Shown piece by piece: positions 1 to 8,012 of a DNA stretch of 64,000 bases. The notes below the pieces were generated by a model. The model was given only the letters and a program-made list of their open reading frames with translations. It had not been told where the DNA came from and made no database searches. Position numbers and translations under genes: made by a program. How positions within the stretch are numbered: the first letter of the stretch is position 1; each line of letters opens with the position of its first letter. The DNA is from Chloroflexota bacterium (GTDB lineage: Bacteria > Chloroflexota > Anaerolineae > Aggregatilineales > Phototrophicaceae), in assembly GCA_011523615.1 (NCBI GenBank), contig WTGJ01000024.1, positions 1-64,000 of the forward strand. Reading direction: 5' to 3'.

Positions 1-105
1 GCAGATTATAGCGTGGGAGGGGGTGGGGCCAGTTTAAACACGGTTGTACAGCGGAGTATTACAATAACCGGGATGTCGTTTTGCCCTTCGGTATGAGGCT
101 TGGTT

Positions 106-984
106 ATGGCTGTTTTTGGGTTTGACGAAAGGACAACACACGTCGGCTTCACCGACGAATCTTCCTGGAATGAACCCAACTTAACTTTTCGTTCGGTTGC
201 CTGTGTTTCCGCACGAGTGGAGCATTATTGTGAGATTGAGTCCCGGCTCTATGCGGCGCGCTGTAGGGCAGGGGCAAAGATGGCGGAGTTGAAATGGAGT
301 GAGGACAGAAGAGAAACTCATAGAAGTGGTGAGGGTCATCAGCGGGATGCGGAATATATTTTAAATACAGCATTAGAATTAGCTTTTGAACAGAAACTGC
401 GCATGGATGTAGTAATTTGGAATAAACATGATCAGGCATCGTTGGAAAAAGGAATCAAAATCCGTGAAAAGCCAGATGAGTGGCAATTACATGACAAGTA
501 CGTCGAATTACTCACATTCTTGATCAAACATTGGCGCTCAGACGATGACTCAAGCTCGCATTTTTGGTCTATAGCTACGGATCAGCATTCAGGATTGAGA
601 TTTAATTTGATGCAAAACCAAGTGCAAAGAGATGTTATTTCAGAGATTGGACAGACTGTCGTTGAAATCTTGGAGGAGGAAAAGACACCAAATTATTCAC
701 TTCAGTTGGTCGACGTATTTGCCGGTTTGGGAGCCTATTCTCATAATCACTGGCGTGGTTATGATTTGTGGCTACAGCGAAATAAACAAACCCTTTCAGA
801 ATTGTCTCCCCCACAAGCACATCTGAGATTCCCTCTACTGAACCATTTACACGAGCGGTGTAAAGTTAACAATTTTGGCGTATCTATTCTTGAGCCGATA
901 ACCGGCTTTCGTGGTAAAGGTTTGTGGACAAGTGACTATAGAAAGCTAGAACATTACGTAAACTTTTGGTGTTATACTTCTTGA
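106..984 (+). CDS. DUF3800-like protein
   Basis: The protein of about 292 residues begins with an FTDESSW segment, which resembles the acidic [Y/F]xDESG opening of DUF3800 proteins, and has a late QLVDVFAGLGAY segment matching the usual QLADxxAG helix of that family. DUF3800 is thought to have an RNase H-like fold and is frequent in mobile and defence loci, but its substrate is not established. I chose the ATG at 106; an in-frame TTG at 100 is possible. The gene is A+T-richer than the Ca2+ ATPase downstream. The small gene at 995 follows ten bases later, so the two are probably cotranscribed. The family call rests on short motifs only. Confidence 0.6.
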   Translation: MAVFGFDERTTHVGFTDESSWNEPNLTFRSVACVSARVEHYCEIESRLYAARCRAGAKMAELKWSEDRRETHRSGEGHQRDAEYILNTALELAFEQKLRMDVVIWNKHDQASLEKGIKIREKPDEWQLHDKYVELLTFLIKHWRSDDDSSSHFWSIATDQHSGLRFNLMQNQVQRDVISEIGQTVVEILEEEKTPNYSLQLVDVFAGLGAYSHNHWRGYDLWLQRNKQTLSELSPPQAHLRFPLLNHLHERCKVNNFGVSILEPITGFRGKGLWTSDYRKLEHYVNFWCYTS

Positions 985-994
985 TCAAAGAGCA

Positions 995-1399
995 TTGCGG
1001 TCAGACGGTGGTCATGTAAAAGGGGCTGATTCATTGGCTGTAGAGAAAAGTCTAAGTTTCGAGGATTGGCGCCAGTCTCGAATCCATTTAGCAAAGGTGG
1101 CCGGCATTGATGTTTTGTTTCGAATAGTGTCCGTCAATCTATTGTTGAATAAAGGAGAAGATCTACTGAGTCAAATATCCGCAATTGAAGATTACAAGTC
1201 GCAAAGCTGGTCCGATAATAATACGTTGTGGCTAGCTACCGTTATGCGGGAAGTGCTCGATACAATATTGCCAGATGTACTTCAATCTCCGAAGTGGCTT
1301 ACAGAGGCATTAGATGATTTCGAAGAAAGCGAAATTATCAAATTATACAACGCAGTAATGTATGGTGTTGGAGTTCAAAAGCAAGCTGCTGGAAAGTAA
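995..1399 (+). CDS. Hypothetical small protein downstream of DUF3800-like gene
   Basis: This frame of about 134 codons follows the DUF3800-like gene after ten bases and shares its low G+C. The predicted protein is soluble, mostly helical and acidic, without a signal peptide, membrane segment or motif I recognise. The start is uncertain: TTG at 995 opens the frame, and TTG at 1034 is an alternative; no ATG lies near the front. It may be a partner of the upstream gene, but that is inferred from spacing alone. Confidence 0.5.
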   Translation: MRSDGGHVKGADSLAVEKSLSFEDWRQSRIHLAKVAGIDVLFRIVSVNLLLNKGEDLLSQISAIEDYKSQSWSDNNTLWLATVMREVLDTILPDVLQSPKWLTEALDDFEESEIIKLYNAVMYGVGVQKQAAGK

Positions 1400-1562
1400 T
1401 GAGAGAAAGACGAATTGAAAGACCCCGACGACATCCCCATTACATAAGAGTCTTTTAGTGGTTTTCTTAACTTAATCCTAAATTATTTACCAAAGCGATA
1501 ATTCTTCAGCTTTGAGATTCTGTTGCAGCTGTTGGTTACAGATACCTGAGTTTGTCTCCCTC

Positions 1563-4484
1563 TCAAGTTGACGTTGGTGTCCGTCGCTGTGAAAACACCC
1601 GCGCCAACTCCCCCAACCAAAACACCGGCGAAGTAGCCAGGGCGATGAGCAACCAATCTTCTGCGCGGAGGGGGGTGGTGCGGAAGAGATCACCACCCCA
1701 ACTGACGAGGATGACCTGGCCGAGCAGGATGATGGCGAGGATGAAACTGAAACTGGGATTCACGCGCCAACCCTGCCAGATGGAGCGGCCGCTGCCACTG
1801 GCGCGGGCGTTGAGCAGGTTCCAGAGTTGCAGGAAGACGAACGTGGTGAAGAAGGCGCTCTCGGCGTAGCGCTGCTGGGCGCCGCCGTCGTAGAATTGAG
1901 CATCGAAATGGAGCAGCAGCGCGGCCAAGGCGGTGATGAAGGCGGCGCCGACGGCGAGGATCTGGCGGGCGATGGGACGAGTGAGGATGAAAGCGGCGGG
2001 GTCTCGCGGCGGGCGGCGCATGTCGCTGGGCTGGGGCGGATCGGTGGCCAGGGCGAGGGCGGCTAAAGTATCCATGATCAGGTTGACCCAGAGCATCTGG
2101 GGGATGGTGAGCGGGAAGGGCACGCCGAGGAAGGGGCCGAGGAGGGCGACGCCGAGGGCGGTGAAGTTGATGGTGAGCTGGAAGAGCAGGAAGCGCTGGA
2201 TGTTGGCATAGAGGGCGCGGCCCCAGCGGACGGTGCGGACGATGCTGGAGAAGGCGTCGTTGAGCAGGATGATGTCGCTGGCTTCTTTGGCGATCTGGTC
2301 GCCAGAGCCCATGGCGAGGCCGACGTGGGCGGCGTTGAGGGCGGGGGCATCGTTGACGCCATCGCCGGTGACGGTGACGATTTCGCCCTGCGCGCGCAGC
2401 AGGTTGACGAGGCGGGTTTTATCGTGCGGGCGGGCGCGGGAGAGGATGCGTAGGCGGCTCAGCTGGGGGATGATCTCGGCATCATCCATGGCCGCGAAGG
2501 TGGGGCCATCGAGGTGGAGCGGCGCTGCGCCATCAGGGTTTTCCTCTGACCAGAGACCGCACTGACGGGCGATTTCCTGCGCGGTGAGGGCCGTATCGCC
2601 GGTGACGATCTTGATCTCGACGCCGGCTTGTTGGCATTCGGCGATGGCGTCCTGGACGTCGTGGCGCAGGGGGTCGCTGATGGCGACGAGGCCGAGCCAA
2701 TGGAAACCGGTGGGGATTTCGCCCTGGCGCAAGGCTTCCCAGGTGGCGTCGTCAGCGGAATCGGTTTCGGCAGAACGCCTGCCTTTGCCAGGGAGCCAGA
2801 TGAAGGCGAGGGTACGCATGCCGCGGCGCTGATAATCGGCGAGCTGGTGCTTGATGGCGCTGCGTTGTACTTCTGGCAAATCGGCGCAGGCGGCCAGGGC
2901 GAGCTCCGGTGCGCCTTTGACGTGGATGTGCGCATTTTCCAGGCGGGTGGCCATGAACTTGCGTTCGGTGGAGAAGGGGACCTGGCCAATGATCGGCGTG
3001 GCAGCGCGAGTGGCGGCGTAATCTTGGCCCCGCTCTTCGTGGAGCCAGCGGAGCAGGGCACCTTCGGTGCGGTTGCCGATGATGGTGGTAGCACCGGCTT
3101 CATCCTGTCCCAGGTTGGCAGTGGAATTGGTGGCGATGGCCTCGGCGATGAATGCCGTTTCTGCTGAAGCGGGCGCCTCTGCTGAAGCGGGCGCTCCCGG
3201 TGAAGCGCGGTCGACCGCGGCGAAATCGACTTCATGGACAGACATGGTGTTTTGGGTGAGGGTGCCGGTTTTGTCGGTGCAGATGACGGTGGCGGCGCCG
3301 ACCGCTTCGGTGGCGTTCATGCGCCGCACGAGGCTCTGGGCGGCCATGAGACGGCGCATCGAATGGGCCAGGCTGAGGGTGACGCTCATGGCCAGGCCTT
3401 CCGGCACGGCGACGACGATGATGGTCACGGCGATCATGAAATAATGCAGCAACTCAACGCCGGCTTCGGCGGGCAGCCAGTGGGCAAGGTCGGCGGGGAG
3501 GGCACCGCTGAGGCGGGCGAGGAGGAGCAAAGCGGCGGCGAAGGCCAGGGCGGAGCTGATGGCGATGGGCCAGCGCGGTTGGGCGAAGCGTTTCGTGCCG
3601 AAGGGCAGCATGGGGCGCCAGACGGGGGCGAGCGCGACGAAAGCGGCGGTGCTGAGCGCGGCGATGGTCCACCATTGTCCACCGGCGAGAGGGAGGGCGC
3701 CGCTGAGGGCACCCTGGAGGACAAGGGCGAAATAGATCAGGGCGGCGACGGCCAGACCGACGACACCGATGAGGCGGCTGAGGCGTTCGAGTTGGGCAGT
3801 GAGGGGGGAATCTTCGCGTTGGGTTGGCGCGGTGCTGCTCTGCAAAATGCCGGCGATGTAGGTGCCATCGCCCACGGCGCGGAGGCGCAGGGTGGCGCGG
3901 CCATCGACGACGAGGGTGCCGCGGAAGACGTGATTACGGGGGAAGGTGATGTCTTCGAGCGTTGCCGTGGCGGCGGTTTCCGCGGGCATTTTGCTGACCG
4001 GGATGGATTCGCCGGTGAGGCGCGCTTCGTCGACGCGCAGGGAGAGTGCAGCGAGCACTTCGGCATCGGCGGGGATGCCGGCGCCGCGCTCGACGAGGAC
4101 GACATCGCCCACGACGAGTTCATGGCGGGGGAGTTCGACGATGGCGCCTTCGCGGCGGACGACGACGAGGGCTTCGTCATCGACCTGGCTGAGCAGGTCG
4201 AATTCGCGGCCGGCGCGGTACTCGTTGAAGAAGCTGAGGGCGGTGGCGAGGAAAATGGCGAGGAGGATGCCGAGGGCTTCAAGGAGGTTGCCTTCGATGG
4301 CGCCGACGGCGAGGGAGACGAGGGCGGCGAGGCTGAGGATGCGGATGATGGGGTCGTCGAATTTGCGCAGGTAGAGGCGCCACCAGGGGGTACGCGGCGG
4401 TGGGGTGATGCGGTTGGCGCCGTGTTCGGCGCGGCTGGCGGCGACTTCCGCTGCGCTGAGGCCAGGGACGTCACTGGATGGCAT
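1563..4484 (-). CDS. P-type Ca2+-transporting ATPase
   Basis: This 973-residue P2-type ATPase should couple ATP hydrolysis to Ca2+ export across the cytoplasmic membrane. Domains in order: N-terminal cation-ATPase segment (1-60), actuator domain with TGES (157-160), the M4 PEGL site (361-364), the phosphorylation motif DKTGTLT (404-410), nucleotide-binding domain with KGAPE (523-527), the hinge GDGVNDAP (707-714) and C-terminal helices. The M5 and M6 segments carry the Asn and Asn/Asp ligands seen in plasma-membrane Ca2+ pumps (WVNLIMDTLAALALATDPP). Two oddities are a longer than usual region between M3 and M4 (about 275-345) and a low-complexity Ala/Ser/Glu stretch (431-442) encoded by a short tandem repeat near 3160-3210. 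Ca2+ specificity is inferred from these motifs; Mn2+ is possible. Confidence 0.93.
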   Translation of the reverse strand: MPSSDVPGLSAAEVAASRAEHGANRITPPPRTPWWRLYLRKFDDPIIRILSLAALVSLAVGAIEGNLLEALGILLAIFLATALSFFNEYRAGREFDLLSQVDDEALVVVRREGAIVELPRHELVVGDVVLVERGAGIPADAEVLAALSLRVDEARLTGESIPVSKMPAETAATATLEDITFPRNHVFRGTLVVDGRATLRLRAVGDGTYIAGILQSSTAPTQREDSPLTAQLERLSRLIGVVGLAVAALIYFALVLQGALSGALPLAGGQWWTIAALSTAAFVALAPVWRPMLPFGTKRFAQPRWPIAISSALAFAAALLLLARLSGALPADLAHWLPAEAGVELLHYFMIAVTIIVVAVPEGLAMSVTLSLAHSMRRLMAAQSLVRRMNATEAVGAATVICTDKTGTLTQNTMSVHEVDFAAVDRASPGAPASAEAPASAETAFIAEAIATNSTANLGQDEAGATTIIGNRTEGALLRWLHEERGQDYAATRAATPIIGQVPFSTERKFMATRLENAHIHVKGAPELALAACADLPEVQRSAIKHQLADYQRRGMRTLAFIWLPGKGRRSAETDSADDATWEALRQGEIPTGFHWLGLVAISDPLRHDVQDAIAECQQAGVEIKIVTGDTALTAQEIARQCGLWSEENPDGAAPLHLDGPTFAAMDDAEIIPQLSRLRILSRARPHDKTRLVNLLRAQGEIVTVTGDGVNDAPALNAAHVGLAMGSGDQIAKEASDIILLNDAFSSIVRTVRWGRALYANIQRFLLFQLTINFTALGVALLGPFLGVPFPLTIPQMLWVNLIMDTLAALALATDPPQPSDMRRPPRDPAAFILTRPIARQILAVGAAFITALAALLLHFDAQFYDGGAQQRYAESAFFTTFVFLQLWNLLNARASGSGRSIWQGWRVNPSFSFILAIILLGQVILVSWGGDLFRTTPLRAEDWLLIALATSPVFWLGELARVFSQRRTPTST

Positions 4485-4632
4485 GAGGGTTCATGATAGT
4501 CGGGATGGGGAAAGGGCGTGAGGGTTGAATGAGGGGGATGTATTTCAAGTGGTGAGTAGCAGAGCCCATTCAAAGAAACAACCGTAAAAGAAGTTGCAAC
4601 ATAGTGTCATGATTGGTATCATATCTGCAGAC

Positions 4633-4887
4633 ATGCGAACGAAGCACCAACGCACCTTAGAGCGGATATTCAAAAGGCCTACGCCGGCAAATATCCGCTG
4701 GTTGGATATCGTTGCCCTGTTGCAAGCGATAAAAGTCGAAGTCAGCCAAAGGTCAGGATCCAGAGCACTCTTAAAAAAGGGTGGGGTTCGGATGGTGGTT
4801 CATCGACCACATCCAGAACCACAAACAGGAAAAGCGACGGTGCGAGCCATTGCTGAGTACCTTGAAGCGTTGGGAGAAAAACCATGA
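4633..4887 (+). CDS. hicA: HicA-type toxin (mRNA interferase)
   Basis: The 84-residue protein begins MRTKHQRTLERIF and continues with PTPANIRW, a basic core GSRALLKKGG and a VVHRPHP segment carrying the conserved His, the usual order in HicA toxins, which cleave mRNA. I chose the ATG at 4633 because the family starts at this Arg/Lys-rich segment; an in-frame upstream start at 4594 would add 13 unconserved residues. The last codons overlap the hicB start as ATGA (4884-4887), indicating translational coupling. Type II toxin-antitoxin operons of this kind are normally repressed by the antitoxin. Confidence 0.85.
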   Translation: MRTKHQRTLERIFKRPTPANIRWLDIVALLQAIKVEVSQRSGSRALLKKGGVRMVVHRPHPEPQTGKATVRAIAEYLEALGEKP

Positions 4888-5216
4888 TGGAATATCGAGG
4901 ATATCAGGCGGAAGTGGTTTACGATGATTCGGTCGGTCGTTTGCATGGGCGGGTGATCAACAGTGGTGCCTACCCGATCGCAACGTTTGAGAGCGCGAAT
5001 GTGGCGGATCTGCAGCGTGAGTTTGAGCGGTCGATCGATGAGTACCTGGCGAGTTGTCGAGAAGACGGTATTGAACCGGTGAAACCGTTTTCTGGGCGAC
5101 TGAGCCTGCGGCTAGGCTCGGCTTTACACCAGCGGGTGGCGCAGGCTTCCGCGGAGAGTGGGGTTAGCGTGAATCGCTGGATCTCGCAGGCGTTGGAGGA
5201 GCAGCTGGGGCGGTGA
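4884..5216 (+). CDS. hicB: HicB-type antitoxin
   Basis: This 110-residue protein has the HicB fold (EYRGYQAEVVYDDSVGRLHGRV at the front, then a TFESANVADLQREFERSIDEYL helix) and a C-terminal ribbon-helix-helix DNA-binding part (LSLRLGSALHQRVAQASAE, then VNRWISQALEEQL). It should neutralise HicA and bind the operon promoter. It overlaps hicA by four bases. Its last 60 codons are repeated almost exactly at 5998-6178, beyond the PIN module, so this gene was the target of a local duplication. Confidence 0.87.
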   Translation: MMEYRGYQAEVVYDDSVGRLHGRVINSGAYPIATFESANVADLQREFERSIDEYLASCREDGIEPVKPFSGRLSLRLGSALHQRVAQASAESGVSVNRWISQALEEQLGR

Positions 5217-5217
5217 G
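5037..5217 (+). repeat. 181-bp direct repeat, copy 1 (within hicB)
   Basis: The segment from codon 52 of hicB to one base after its stop recurs at 5998-6178 in the same orientation with a single mismatch (A to G in the GTGAAACCG context). The 961-base offset exactly encloses the PIN toxin and its partner gene. Confidence 0.95.
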
Positions 5218-5234
5218 ACCCTAAAATGGGGGGA

Positions 5235-5678
5235 TCAGACTTCGTAAAGATCTACCGTGATGGAAAGTTCGCCTAGATCACAGAATTGGGGGAAATGGCG
5301 TTGGTTGCGGGTAACGACGCGCAGGTCATATGAATGGGCGCTGGCCGCAATATAGCAGTCGTTGAATTCTGGGATTGAGCGTTTGTTCTTCCGTCGCTCA
5401 TTCTTTTCCTGCAAACGATGTTGCATCTGCTCCGCTAACTCACCGATATCAGGATGCAAGCCGATCATGGGGAAGGGCTTGAGCAAAATATACTGTTCAT
5501 CCTCGGACCATTCGGAATCATTGATTTTTAGTTCCCAAAAGGTGACAAAAGAATAATGGATTTCATAATTCGGTTCTCCTGCCTGACGGATCAGTTCGAC
5601 CGCGGTTTGACGACGGTACGTGAAATCTCTGAATACGGTGGTATCAAAGAGATAACGCTCCCCGGGGATTAGGCGCAT
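5235..5678 (-). CDS. PIN-domain toxin, VapC-like
   Basis: The 147-residue protein has the PIN nuclease layout: a first acidic residue in YLFDTTVFRDF near the N-terminus, a Glu in FVTFWELKI in the middle, and FNDCYIAASA plus DLRVVTRNQRHF in the C-terminal half. VapC-type PIN proteins are Mg2+-dependent RNases, often cutting tRNA or rRNA. The gene begins eight bases after the stop of the small gene at 5687-5932, which is its probable antitoxin. The pair runs opposite to hicAB and lies between the two hicB repeat copies. The RNA target cannot be read from sequence. Confidence 0.82.
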   Translation of the reverse strand: MRLIPGERYLFDTTVFRDFTYRRQTAVELIRQAGEPNYEIHYSFVTFWELKINDSEWSEDEQYILLKPFPMIGLHPDIGELAEQMQHRLQEKNERRKNKRSIPEFNDCYIAASAHSYDLRVVTRNQRHFPQFCDLGELSITVDLYEV

Positions 5679-5686
5679 CGGATCGG

Positions 5687-5932
5687 TTATGTTTTTCGGG
5701 GATTGCCTTTACGAAAATCTCCACTAAGGGTGGATTCTTCTTTCCAGTTATCGAGTTCACCCTGAGCGGACATACGAGCCCAAGCCTGCTCAGAGGCCTG
5801 CCACAGCTCCTGCCACATCGGATGATCGGGCGGGGGTTTGCCGTTTTTCCACCGCTTTGGCTGAAGTGATGATGGGGCCGCGGTGGTTTCATCCTGGGCG
5901 TCGGCAGTGTGATTGGTTTTTTTCTTCTTCAT
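5687..5932 (-). CDS. Probable antitoxin of the PIN toxin
   Basis: This 81-residue, charged, proline-containing protein starts with a lysine run (MKKKKT) and has one likely helical stretch (MWQELWQASEQAWARM). I do not recognise a DNA-binding fold. Its place directly ahead of the PIN gene, with eight bases between them, is the standard antitoxin-toxin order, and a perfect 13-bp inverted repeat lies just upstream. The role is inferred from context alone. Its coding sequence has G+C close to the surrounding genes. Confidence 0.6.
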   Translation of the reverse strand: MKKKKTNHTADAQDETTAAPSSLQPKRWKNGKPPPDHPMWQELWQASEQAWARMSAQGELDNWKEESTLSGDFRKGNPRKT

Positions 5933-5945
5933 CGCAATCGGATGA

Positions 5946-5958
5946 CCTCGCTGCGAGG
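5946..5958. promoter_or_regulatory. Inverted repeat, candidate operator of PIN module
   Basis: CCTCGCTGCGAGG is a perfect 6-1-6 inverted repeat beginning 14 bases upstream of the antitoxin-like start codon. Autorepressed toxin-antitoxin operons usually have an operator here. I see no clear -35/-10 pair. Confidence 0.4.
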
Positions 5959-5997
5959 ACTTGCTTTGTAGTCTACCACAAGTTCGCAGAAAGTGAG

Positions 5998-6178
5998 GAT
6001 GAGTACCTGGCGAGTTGTCGAGAAGACGGTATTGAACCGGTGGAACCGTTTTCTGGGCGACTGAGCCTGCGGCTAGGCTCGGCTTTACACCAGCGGGTGG
6101 CGCAGGCTTCCGCGGAGAGTGGGGTTAGCGTGAATCGCTGGATCTCGCAGGCGTTGGAGGAGCAGCTGGGGCGGTGAG
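5998..6178 (+). pseudogene. hicB 3'-end remnant (direct repeat copy 2)
   Basis: This is a truncated copy of the last 60 codons of hicB plus its stop, 180 of 181 bases identical to 5037-5217. It has no hicB start, no N-terminal HicB domain and no hicA. An open frame continues upstream to 5857, but that part is antisense to the antitoxin-like gene and bears no resemblance to HicB. With copy 1 it frames the PIN module, which suggests that the module entered hicB together with a long duplication of the target. Confidence 0.88.
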
Positions 6179-6188
6179 GGGTGTATTT

Positions 6189-6911
6189 TCAGCGGTAATG
6201 CGTGCGGTATTTTTCCCAGCAGCGATCTGCACGTTTTCCCCAATCAGAGGCTAATTTTTTCCATTTCTGGCTCTTATCTACGTAATCGTGTTTCAGATAT
6301 TTTGTGACACATCTAGCCGATTTTTGAGCCTCTCTAAACGCATAACCTGCCTTACAATAGTTTCCGTCTTGTTCAGCACGTTTGCCCCTACTTACCGCAT
6401 TCTCAAATTTCTCACGATATTCTCTCAGATATTCGTGTGGATCATGCGAAGCATTAAGATTTATACCAATATCAATTGCTGTTTGTCGTTCGCGCAACGC
6501 GGATGAGCGCTTACGTAACTCGGATTCTACTGTTGCATTCTTGATCTGATTTTCGTATAAAAACCCGATATACCCCTGTTTACCAAGCCACTCTGATTGC
6601 TCACCGCACGCATGTAACTTTATCTGATCTGCAAGATAGGGTGCACCAGAGATGTAACCGGCCACGACAAAATAGCACTCGACACCGAAATAACATTGGA
6701 TCGCTGACAATTTGCTCTGGTCATGAATGCCAATTTTTACTTCTACGGGATATGCTTTCCCGCCACAGTAGACCATTAGATCCGGATGGCCTTTCGACCC
6801 CGATAAAGGGTTGATGGCATAAACGGCCAATCCCTCTTTACGTAGTTCGTCAATAATTTCTTGCTCATTTCTATCTCGTCCACGCAATTGATTGTCGCGA
6901 TACTCGACCAT
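6189..6911 (-). CDS. PD-(D/E)XK-type nuclease domain protein
   Basis: The 240-residue protein starts with an EQEIIDELRKEG helix, then GSKGHPDLMVYCGGKAYPVEVKIG, which gives the catalytic Asp and the E-x-K of the PD-(D/E)XK (VRR-NUC-like) fold. The C-terminal two-thirds is helical and charged, without known motifs, and may bind nucleic acid or a partner. The ATG at 6909-6911 is the only good start. The gene is A+T-rich and faces away from the broken MT-A70 methyltransferase at 7001; the two could once have formed a restriction-modification pair, but this is speculation. Confidence 0.65.
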   Translation of the reverse strand: MVEYRDNQLRGRDRNEQEIIDELRKEGLAVYAINPLSGSKGHPDLMVYCGGKAYPVEVKIGIHDQSKLSAIQCYFGVECYFVVAGYISGAPYLADQIKLHACGEQSEWLGKQGYIGFLYENQIKNATVESELRKRSSALRERQTAIDIGINLNASHDPHEYLREYREKFENAVSRGKRAEQDGNYCKAGYAFREAQKSARCVTKYLKHDYVDKSQKWKKLASDWGKRADRCWEKYRTHYR

Positions 6912-7000
6912 AAACGAATCTCCATTGTTAACACGCCTACAAAGTATTGTAGATGGGTCGTTGCACTGGGAGAAAGTTCAGACTGCGTTAAAATTCGTGG

Positions 7001-7288
7001 ATGGAATCGTCGAAGATCTTCCCCCTTTTGCCACCGGGCCCCTACGCGATCCTCTATGCGGACCCGCCCTGGGATTACCGCGGGCAGTTGCAGCACGCCG
7101 GCCGGGGCAGCGGCGATACTGGCGGGGCGATCCGCCATTACCCGACGGTGACGCTGCGGGATTTGCAAGTTTTGCCGGTGGCGGAGCTGGCGGCGGTGGA
7201 TTGCCTGCTCTTCCTCTGGGCGACGAGTCCGCATTTGGATCAGGCGATCGAGCTGGGGAAGGCCTGGGTGCGCGTTCGGTGTTGCTAG
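7001..7288 (+). pseudogene. Truncated MT-A70-type adenine methyltransferase
   Basis: The first 85 or so codons match the N-terminal half of the complete methyltransferase at 7434: YADPPWDY, GDTGGAIRHYPTVTL and CLLFLWATSPHLDQAIELGK. After GKAW the similarity stops and the frame ends within six codons. The target-recognition and C-terminal parts are missing, so it is very unlikely to be active. It is G+C-rich like the host genes, whereas the complete copy is A+T-rich, so it is not a recent duplicate of it. It may be what is left of an older methyltransferase gene. Confidence 0.8.
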
Positions 7289-7363
7289 GGGATGGGTTTG
7301 ATGTGGAGAATACAGTTTGTCGTTGAATATAGCAGCTTTACAAACATTACTAGCATTACTACG

Positions 7364-7390
7364 TTGAGGTGATTATAATCATGCTATAAT
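7364..7390 (+). promoter_or_regulatory. Candidate promoter of the MunI-like system
   Basis: Two TATAAT hexamers (7374-7379 and 7385-7390) lie 11 bases apart in an A+T-rich stretch ahead of the methyltransferase. A weak -35 (TTGAGG, 7364-7369) is 15 bases from the second. Overlapping short inverted repeats around TAATGAT and ATCATAA could be an operator. The tandem -10 elements are clear; the rest is tentative. Confidence 0.4.
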
Positions 7391-7433
7391 GATCAGGTTA
7401 TCATAATAGCTTAAGCAGTTTGAGTGTCCGCCC

Positions 7434-8012
7434 ATGCACACAAACGGTCTAAGTACAGAGTTATTCCCTCCCCTGCCTGATGGTGAATTTGAGATAATTT
7501 ACGCCGATCCGCCATGGGATTACAAAGGTCAATTGCAACACAACGGACCTGGGGGCATAGATACAGGTGGGGCGATCCGACACTATCCAACAGTAACATT
7601 AGATACTCTTAAAAACCTTGATGTGGCAAGCATCGCTGCCAAAGACTGTCTCTTATTCTTATGGGCTACAAATCCACATCTTGACCAGGCAATAGACCTC
7701 GGGAAATTTTGGGGGTTTAAATGGGCTACAGTCGCATTCGTATGGGACAAGAAACGCACAAATCCAGGACACTATACACTTAGCCGTTGCGAACTGTGTC
7801 TAGTCTTCAAGCGTGGGCGTATACCTAGACCACGTGGAGCTCGTAATATTCACCAACTTGTAAGTGAGAAGCGGGGCCGTCACTCTGAAAAACCAAATGT
7901 CGTTCGAGTGCGAATAAATAAAATGTTTCCCGAACAGCGTAAGATTGAACTATTTGCTAGAGAAGCTGTTCAAGACTGGTATTCATGGGGACTTGAAATT
8001 AATGGGGCGTAA
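7434..8012 (+). CDS. MunI-like DNA adenine-N6 methyltransferase (MT-A70 family)
   Basis: The 192-residue enzyme has the MT-A70 catalytic DPPW (YADPPWDYKGQL, about residues 26-29), the GGAIRHYPTV segment and a C-terminal RKIELFAREAVQDWYSWG segment, which lies in the cofactor-binding region of this family. M.MunI, which methylates adenine in CAATTG, belongs to this family, and the next gene resembles R.MunI, so this is probably the protective partner with the same specificity. Its end overlaps the nuclease gene by 11 bases. It is far more A+T-rich than the flanking genes, which points to acquisition. Confidence 0.9.
   Translation: MHTNGLSTELFPPLPDGEFEIIYADPPWDYKGQLQHNGPGGIDTGGAIRHYPTVTLDTLKNLDVASIAAKDCLLFLWATNPHLDQAIDLGKFWGFKWATVAFVWDKKRTNPGHYTLSRCELCLVFKRGRIPRPRGARNIHQLVSEKRGRHSEKPNVVRVRINKMFPEQRKIELFAREAVQDWYSWGLEINGA

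Noticed and set aside
3234-4496. Long plus-strand open frame of 420 codons
   Set aside because: It is antisense to the Ca2+ ATPase, has a Gly/Glu/Asp-biased composition typical of the reverse of G+C-rich genes, and no motif.
5857-6177. Apparent second complete HicB-like gene
   Set aside because: Only the last 60 codons match HicB; the front is antisense to the PIN antitoxin-like gene. Treated as a remnant.
7945-8001. Upstream extension of the MunI-like nuclease
   Set aside because: The added 19 residues come from the overlapping methyltransferase sequence, and the R.MunI alignment begins at the ATG at 8002.
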